A stretch of 64,000 bases of DNA from DAISVY01 sp036826635 (GTDB lineage: Bacteria > Zixibacteria > MSB-5A5 > GN15 > FEB-12). The DNA lies in assembly GCA_036826635.1 (NCBI GenBank), contig DAISVY010000002.1, positions 310,001 to 374,000 of the forward strand, given 5' to 3'. The translations under genes were made by a program, and so were the position numbers. Below the pieces are notes generated by a model, which was not told the DNA's origin, did no database searches, and saw only the letters and a list, made by a program, of their open reading frames with translations. Positions 59,759 to 64,000 of the stretch are shown here, in pieces; position 1 is the stretch's first letter, and every line of letters begins with the position of its first letter.

Positions 59759-59806
59759 CCGGGCGAGCACAAGGGGCGGGTAGCCCGGAAAAACCGTCAA
59801 CCCGCC
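59759..59806 (-). repeat. Interleaved palindromes after the pilin gene
   Basis: CCGGGC (59759-59764) with GCCCGG (59783-59788) and GGCGGGT (59775-59781) with ACCCGCC (59800-59806) overlap in topology. In RNA this would give a pseudoknot or two exclusive hairpins. The block starts 18 bases after the pilin stop and may end or protect its transcript. Confidence 0.45.
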
Positions 59807-59823
59807 TCGGACGCTCGGTTTCG

Positions 59824-60312
59824 TTACCAGGAGTAGGTATAGGCCCCGGTGGTATTCAGCCTGAGCCCGACCGTGTCGGTACCGTCGACCACCGGTTGAA
59901 CCTGATAAATGATAAATCTCTCACCGCCATTCAACCAGCCACCGGTAATAGCGGACTTGGGATTATACATAATCCAGTTGCCGCTCGGCCGGTATGACCA
60001 CTTGCCGTCGGGGGTGTTGGCTACCGTGACGGGATCGTTGACGCCGTTGTAATTTTCCGGCGTGTTGGAAAGATCGTCGAACGGATTATGAACCGCAATC
60101 GACCCGCCCTGAACAAACTGCCGGGCAACGTTCATGGACAGGGCCGACTCCAGATTGGACACCATAGTCGCCACAGCGGCTCGTTCGGCTTCTTCGGCTA
60201 CATTGAATAGCTTGGGAATCGCCACCGCCGCCAAAATCCCGAGAATAACGATAATAACGACAAGCTCAATGAGCGTGAAACCGGAACTACGTCTGAGTTT
60301 CTGGGAAAGCAT
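59824..60312 (-). CDS. Type IV pilin-like (pseudopilin) protein
   Basis: 162 residues. The class III leader RRSSG-FTLIELVVIIVILG has the prepilin peptidase cut between Gly11 and Phe12, with Glu5 of the mature form. The hydrophobic N-terminal helix (about 12-38, ending AAVAIPKLFNVAEEAER) is followed by a globular domain with several Gly/Asn/Trp-rich loops (for example TPDGKWSYRPSGNWIMYNPK). It is probably a major or minor pilin or a type II secretion pseudopilin. The prepilin peptidase and assembly genes are not in the window. GGAGGGTAT precedes the ATG. Confidence 0.9.
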   Translation of the reverse strand: MLSQKLRRSSGFTLIELVVIIVILGILAAVAIPKLFNVAEEAERAAVATMVSNLESALSMNVARQFVQGGSIAVHNPFDDLSNTPENYNGVNDPVTVANTPDGKWSYRPSGNWIMYNPKSAITGGWLNGGERFIIYQVQPVVDGTDTVGLRLNTTGAYTYSW

Positions 60313-60557
60313 ATACCCTCCGATATCCCGATATAATCAACGGAAACAGAATTGCTGAATCTTTGTATATATTTACTGTCTATTGTTAATTATATCGGGT
60401 ATTAAGGGGGATATTTTTACCCCAATCAGGCCCCCCTAATCACGTTTTTAGTATCAATGGTCGATTTTTGCGACCCGGCCATTACCGGCCGACGGACCAA
60501 GACCGGCCGCCAACCGATGGAATATCGCGGAGACTCGGGCCGTTCCCCCCGACAAGC

Positions 60558-60791
60558 TCAGTGTTCCCGGGAGCGATCAAACAGACTCGGCTGATAGCTG
60601 GCCCAGGTTTGGGGATCGATCTTATATCGGTACTTGTACCGGCAATCGCCGTCGCGGCAAACGCGCGGTGGGCGGGTACCGAGATATTCGAAAGAACGAC
60701 CGCAAACCTCACAGGTCGCCCGTTTCCAATTCAGATCAGGTAGTTTTATGGTCTTCTTTATCTGCGACACAGCCGGGAATTTCTCACTCAC
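60558..60791 (-). CDS. Small zinc-ribbon-like protein, unknown
   Basis: 77 residues, start GTG at 60791. A four-Cys array (TCEVCGRSFEYLGTRPPRVC then CRYKYRYK; about 27-52) gives a probable zinc finger with basic surroundings (KYRYKIDPQTWASYQ). Only a weak ribosome-binding site is visible, so the gene is likely but not certain. It lies downstream of the S4-domain gene, in the same direction, and could be a nucleic-acid-binding factor. Confidence 0.5.
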   Translation of the reverse strand: MSEKFPAVSQIKKTIKLPDLNWKRATCEVCGRSFEYLGTRPPRVCRDGDCRYKYRYKIDPQTWASYQPSLFDRSREH

Positions 60792-60887
60792 TTTTTCGAG
60801 CTATGATATGGTTTTCCGTTCGGTTCCACAATCAATTACACAGGGACATCGCCGGGCCTTGAGGATAGCTCGTACCCGGCTTTTTTC

Positions 60888-61133
60888 TTAAAGAGACACC
60901 GCCTTGAAATAGTCCGACCGCTTTTCCCGGGGAACCGAGCCGGTGGGAATGGCAAGGATCTCGGCGGCCGAAGGTCGGCTGCCTTTTATGCGGATAATAT
61001 CACCGACGCTGACAGTATAAGACGGCTTGACCACCCGACCGTTGACCTCAATTAACCCGTTGGCTCCCAGTTCCTTGGCAATAGTGCGGCGCTTCACGAT
61101 TCCGACCGTGGAGAGATAGTCGTCGAGGCGCAT
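60888..61133 (-). CDS. S4-domain RNA-binding protein
   Basis: 81 residues: MRLDDYLSTVGIVKRRTIAK (1-20) and GLIEVNGRVVKPSYTVSVGD (about 26-45) are the S4 fold found in Hsp15/RqcP-type proteins, which act on stalled ribosomes and rescue complexes. Short C-terminal extension. Its ATG overlaps the SurA-like stop by four bases (ATGA), coupling it to the parvulin genes, an unusual functional pairing. A GTG one codon upstream is not favoured. Confidence 0.88.
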   Translation of the reverse strand: MRLDDYLSTVGIVKRRTIAKELGANGLIEVNGRVVKPSYTVSVGDIIRIKGSRPSAAEILAIPTGSVPREKRSDYFKAVSL

Positions 61134-62446
61134 CACTTCAGCTCTTCCAGGCGATAATCAAGGTAGGTTTTTGCTTTTATCTCGGCGATCCAGTCATCGA
61201 CAATCCGTCCCGTTTTATCCTGTCGGGCCAGTTCTTTGACATTGTCGTAATCATCTTCAAGGTTCAACCGCTTCTCGGGTTGATAGTCAAGCAACTTGAG
61301 AATGTGTATACCGAACCGCGTTTTAATCGGGCCGCGCAACTCCCCGGGGGTTTTCCAGCCGACAACGGTTTCGACGAAATCGGTTGGCAGTTTATCGGTG
61401 GCAAACCAGCCCAGTTCGCCTCCCTGAGCGCGGGAGTCGTCGTCGGACGAAAAGGTTTTGGCCAGCTCACCGAAATCGGCTCCACCGCGGATTTCGTTCA
61501 TCAGTGAATCAGCCAACTGCATGGTGGAAGCGGTATCCTGCGCCGAAGGCTGCACGCCAAGGAGAATATGGCGCAACCTGAGCTTGGAGCCGCGCTTGCC
61601 TTCACACTTGATAACGTGATACCCGAACTCCGTGCGGACAACACCCGATATATCCCCCTTCGAAAGTCGAAACGCCGCCCGGGCGAACTCGGGGACAACA
61701 TCGTCCCGCTCGACATAACCCAAATCGCCGCCGTTGGCTCCGGCCCCGAAACTCGAATGCTGCGCGGAAACAGTGGCAAAATCCGCCCCGTCGAGGACCT
61801 GCTGACGCAACTCGGCGGCCAGGCTGGCCACGGAATCCTCAATCGCCTGAGCCGGACGTACCTGAAGAAGAATATGAGCCAGTTTGACCGCCTCAGGCTG
61901 CCTGGGTATGGAGTCCTTGAATTTCTCGTAGAACTGCTCTACCTCGTACCGCGACACCGAAACACCGTAGAGCTTGCTCTGAATATACTTTTGCTTGAGC
62001 AGGTTATTCTCGACGTCTTTGTAATACTGCCGCTCCAGATCGCGAAGGGTCATCCCCTCGGCAGCCAGAGCCTCAAGAAAAGCATCATGGGAATCGAAAT
62101 TACCGGCTATGCGGGCAATATGTTCCTCAAGCGCCTGCTCAACCTCTTCACGCCGGACCGAGATAGACGTATCCTTTTTGGCCTCCATCAAGAACAGCCG
62201 CTCGGAGATCATTTCCTCCAGAATCCGTTTCTGAAAAGCGACCATCTCCTCTTCGGTTTCCGGACGGTCGGTCATCTGGAAAGCGGCCATCTGAATCTGG
62301 CCGGCCAGTTCCGAAGTCAAAATAACCTCGTCGCCGACCACGGCAGCAATCTTATCGATGGTTTCGCGCTCGGCCCGAAGCGGCGATATCAGGCACAGAA
62401 GCAGTAAGAGGACAATCGCCGGTCCCTGTACCACACGACGGACCAT
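61133..62446 (-). CDS. surA: SurA-like peptidyl-prolyl isomerase with two parvulin domains
   Basis: 437 residues, periplasmic chaperone for outer-membrane proteins. A signal peptide (about 1-23, IVLLLLLCLISPLRAE) leads into the SurA N-domain (DKIAAVVGDEVILTSELAGQ). Two parvulin domains follow: LAHILLQVRPAQAIEDS...GDLGYVERDDVVPEF (about 190-285) and RHILLGVQPSAQDTA...GGELGWFATDKLPTDF (about 295-395). Start at ATG 62446, overlapping the upstream gene's TGA by one base. It probably serves the PorV- and PorT-type barrels found in this window. Confidence 0.9.
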   Translation of the reverse strand: MVRRVVQGPAIVLLLLLCLISPLRAERETIDKIAAVVGDEVILTSELAGQIQMAAFQMTDRPETEEEMVAFQKRILEEMISERLFLMEAKKDTSISVRREEVEQALEEHIARIAGNFDSHDAFLEALAAEGMTLRDLERQYYKDVENNLLKQKYIQSKLYGVSVSRYEVEQFYEKFKDSIPRQPEAVKLAHILLQVRPAQAIEDSVASLAAELRQQVLDGADFATVSAQHSSFGAGANGGDLGYVERDDVVPEFARAAFRLSKGDISGVVRTEFGYHVIKCEGKRGSKLRLRHILLGVQPSAQDTASTMQLADSLMNEIRGGADFGELAKTFSSDDDSRAQGGELGWFATDKLPTDFVETVVGWKTPGELRGPIKTRFGIHILKLLDYQPEKRLNLEDDYDNVKELARQDKTGRIVDDWIAEIKAKTYLDYRLEELK

Positions 62447-64000
62447 CACGGTGTTTCCACGGTATCGACGCCCAGTGCGGCGTAATCTTCCTTGTTCACG
62501 GTTTCCCATAGGACATCTTCATTGATATCGATGCGGGTGATGCTTTTTCGTTCCTTGACCCATTGATCAAGAATTTCCTGTCTTTTCTTTTTGGTAATCT
62601 CGCTGGAGATATCCCGTTTGACGTCCAGGAAATCCTGGTACGACTTACCGGTCCGGTCAACCGCCATAAATACGGAATACTTGCCCTGCATAGGTACCGG
62701 CCCGCTCACTTTGCCCTTCAGGACCTTGGAAGCGGCCTGAAACAGTTCCGGGAACCATTTTTCCTCGATATAACCGAGATCGCCACCTTTAGCGCGCATG
62801 CCCGGACGCTCGGTCAACTCGGCGGCCGTTTTCTTGAACTGACTCAGTGAAGTGAGCTGGCGAGCCAGTCTCCGCGCCACCAGTTCATCGCTTACCTGGA
62901 TTTCGTAGACGTGGATTTTCGGCGGCGTGGCGAACTCTTCCTTGTTTTCTTCGTAGTACTCGCGCAATTCCTGTTCGGTCGGTTCTCCCGGCTGCATGAG
63001 CGAATCGTTGCGGAAAATATCGGCCATGGTAAACTCTTTGAACTGAGTCAACCTCTCGTTAAAGGCGTCGCTTTTTTCCAAACCTTCCTGAACCGCCTCG
63101 TATACCAGGATATCCTGTTTCATCAATTCGAACAGGATAGCTTCGAGACCAGCGTGATTATCGAAGTCGGGCCGCATTTCCATCGGTATATCCTCTCGCA
63201 TTTTGAGCAGATACTCGATGAGTGTTACCTGCCCCCCCGCCCACGTGGCCAGAACCAACTCGCGCTCGTTGCGGTCAAGCTGGGAGTCATCGAAATCGTA
63301 CCTGGGAATGCTTGCCAGCATCTGCGGCGGGTAGAGCTGTTCCCGTTTGCGCAGAACGTAGTCCGTTACGGAAGTGTCGATGGCAAAAGGATATTTCTTT
63401 CGAATACCGTTGAAATAATCCTCGCTCAGGAAATAGCGTTCTTTGCTCTCCAGTTGACGCCGGATTTCCTCTTTCATCTCTTTGAAATCCTTGCGCATCT
63501 GATTGGGCACTTTGTCCACTACCTTAATGATATGGTAGCCGAAGCGCGTTTTAACCGGCGGCGAAACCTCCCCGGGTTCCATACTGAACGCCACTTCCTC
63601 GAACTCATCAACCATCGATCCCCAGGTGAAATAGCCCAGATCACCCCGATTGCGCCGGGCGGAAGGATCCATAGAGAGATCAAAGGCCAGTTTATCGAAA
63701 TTCTCACCGGCCTGAAGGCGTTCAAGCACCGCTTTGGCCGAATCTTCGGTAGAAAGAAGGATGTGCGAGGCCCGCACCTGGTAAGCCAAATTGTTGTAGA
63801 ATTCTCTTACCTGGGCGTCGGTTACGTTCACTTTGTCGGCGATATGTTTCAGATAGAGCGTTTCCAGCAAAAACCGGTCGCGATTGGCTTCAACGGCCCG
63901 GATAACGTCTTCCTGCTTGTCTATACCTTTCTCGTAGGCAGCCTCAATCAACAGATAGGTCCCGATCAACGAATCAAGATACGCGCGGCGATGATCGAAC
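62446..64000 (-). CDS. Parvulin-type (PpiC) peptidyl-prolyl isomerase, 5'-truncated by window edge
   Basis: About 518 C-terminal residues are visible; the N-terminus is beyond the window. A helical SurA/PrsA-type chaperone part precedes two parvulin-like regions: ASHILLSTEDSAKAVLERLQ with RNRGDLGYFTWGSMVDEFEE near the start of the visible part, and a second at IHVYEIQVSDELVARRLARQ with AKGGDLGYIEEKWFPELFQA. The frame runs open through the window edge (the codons before 63969 read FDHRRAYLDS). It is the upstream partner of the surA-like gene, overlapped by one base, so the operon has two different parvulins. Confidence 0.88.
   Translation of the reverse strand, partial: FDHRRAYLDSLIGTYLLIEAAYEKGIDKQEDVIRAVEANRDRFLLETLYLKHIADKVNVTDAQVREFYNNLAYQVRASHILLSTEDSAKAVLERLQAGENFDKLAFDLSMDPSARRNRGDLGYFTWGSMVDEFEEVAFSMEPGEVSPPVKTRFGYHIIKVVDKVPNQMRKDFKEMKEEIRRQLESKERYFLSEDYFNGIRKKYPFAIDTSVTDYVLRKREQLYPPQMLASIPRYDFDDSQLDRNERELVLATWAGGQVTLIEYLLKMREDIPMEMRPDFDNHAGLEAILFELMKQDILVYEAVQEGLEKSDAFNERLTQFKEFTMADIFRNDSLMQPGEPTEQELREYYEENKEEFATPPKIHVYEIQVSDELVARRLARQLTSLSQFKKTAAELTERPGMRAKGGDLGYIEEKWFPELFQAASKVLKGKVSGPVPMQGKYSVFMAVDRTGKSYQDFLDVKRDISSEITKKKRQEILDQWVKERKSITRIDINEDVLWETVNKEDYAALGVDTVETP

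Larger units (their letters stand above)
59508..59823. other. Intergenic region between the HMA gene and the pilin gene
   Basis: 316 bases with no supported gene. It holds the inverted repeat 59584-59609 upstream of the HMA gene, an AT-rich part (59650-59700) that may carry the HMA promoter, and the pilin 3' end with two interleaved palindromes (59759-59806). Confidence 0.6.

Overview
The window looks like a chromosomal segment of an uncultured, moderately GC-rich Gram-negative bacterium of the FCB/Zixibacteria type. That placement is an inference from three things: a secreted protein ending in two dockerin-like repeats, PorV- and PorT-like outer-membrane barrels, and SurA-type periplasmic chaperones, alongside housekeeping operons in classical orders. 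The outer membrane is supported by the barrels, the lipoproteins and the parvulins. Promoters are of the sigma70 type: several near-consensus TTGACA-N17/18-TATAAT pairs are visible. No phage, insertion sequence or CRISPR array was seen. Most genes lie on the minus strand.

Region by region: 1-732 is the 5' part of gcvT (minus), behind a leader able to form alternative hairpins. 1300-4352 (plus) is ispE, spoVG, tRNA-Gln, prs and rplY, an order reminiscent of the Firmicutes ispE-spoVG-prs-ctc region, closed by a shared terminator against convergent priA. 4425-13732 (minus) carries priA, a secreted TPR protein, a DUF4139-type protein, a squalene/phytoene synthase family enzyme, and a large secreted protein with a papain/C39-like cysteine-peptidase signature and paired dockerin repeats. 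14065-18101 holds a cytidylate-kinase-like protein, a CoA-binding protein, a short GlcE-like flavoprotein and groES-groEL under a perfect CIRCE element. 18456-23244 holds coaX, two acetyltransferases, a TM2 protein and a run of envelope thiol-redox genes: a secreted Cys-rich peptide, a membrane-anchored CxxC redoxin, a TlpA-like protein and a DsbD-gamma-like thioredoxin.

23325-41318 carries dnaE, two acetyltransferases, an enoyl-CoA hydratase, glmM-glmS (hexosamine supply for the wall and LPS), an inositol-phosphatase family protein, a heterodimeric ABC exporter with one predicted degenerate ATP site, a large unknown exported protein, a cupin, an unpaired etfB and a histone-H1-like DNA-binding protein. 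41319-48118 is the fatty-acid/phospholipid operon, transcribed yceD-rpmF-plsX-fabH-fabD-fabG-acpP-fabF-rnc, whose promoter abuts the first codon. 48287-56350 is the ATP synthase operon atpZ-atpI-B-E-F-H-A-[PorT-like outer-membrane protein]-G-D-C. The barrel gene sits inside the operon and is followed by a terminator-like hairpin.

56556-64000 holds a haem lipoprotein (plus), SixA, a PorV-like protein, a secreted HMA protein behind an inverted repeat, a type IV pilin-like protein, a small zinc-ribbon protein, and an overlapping operon of two SurA-like parvulins followed by an S4 RNA-binding protein; the first parvulin is cut by the window end. The strongest items for follow-up are the peptidase-dockerin protein, the Cys-rich peptide/redoxin pair, the barrel gene and terminator inside the atp operon, and the possibly leaderless yceD promoter.
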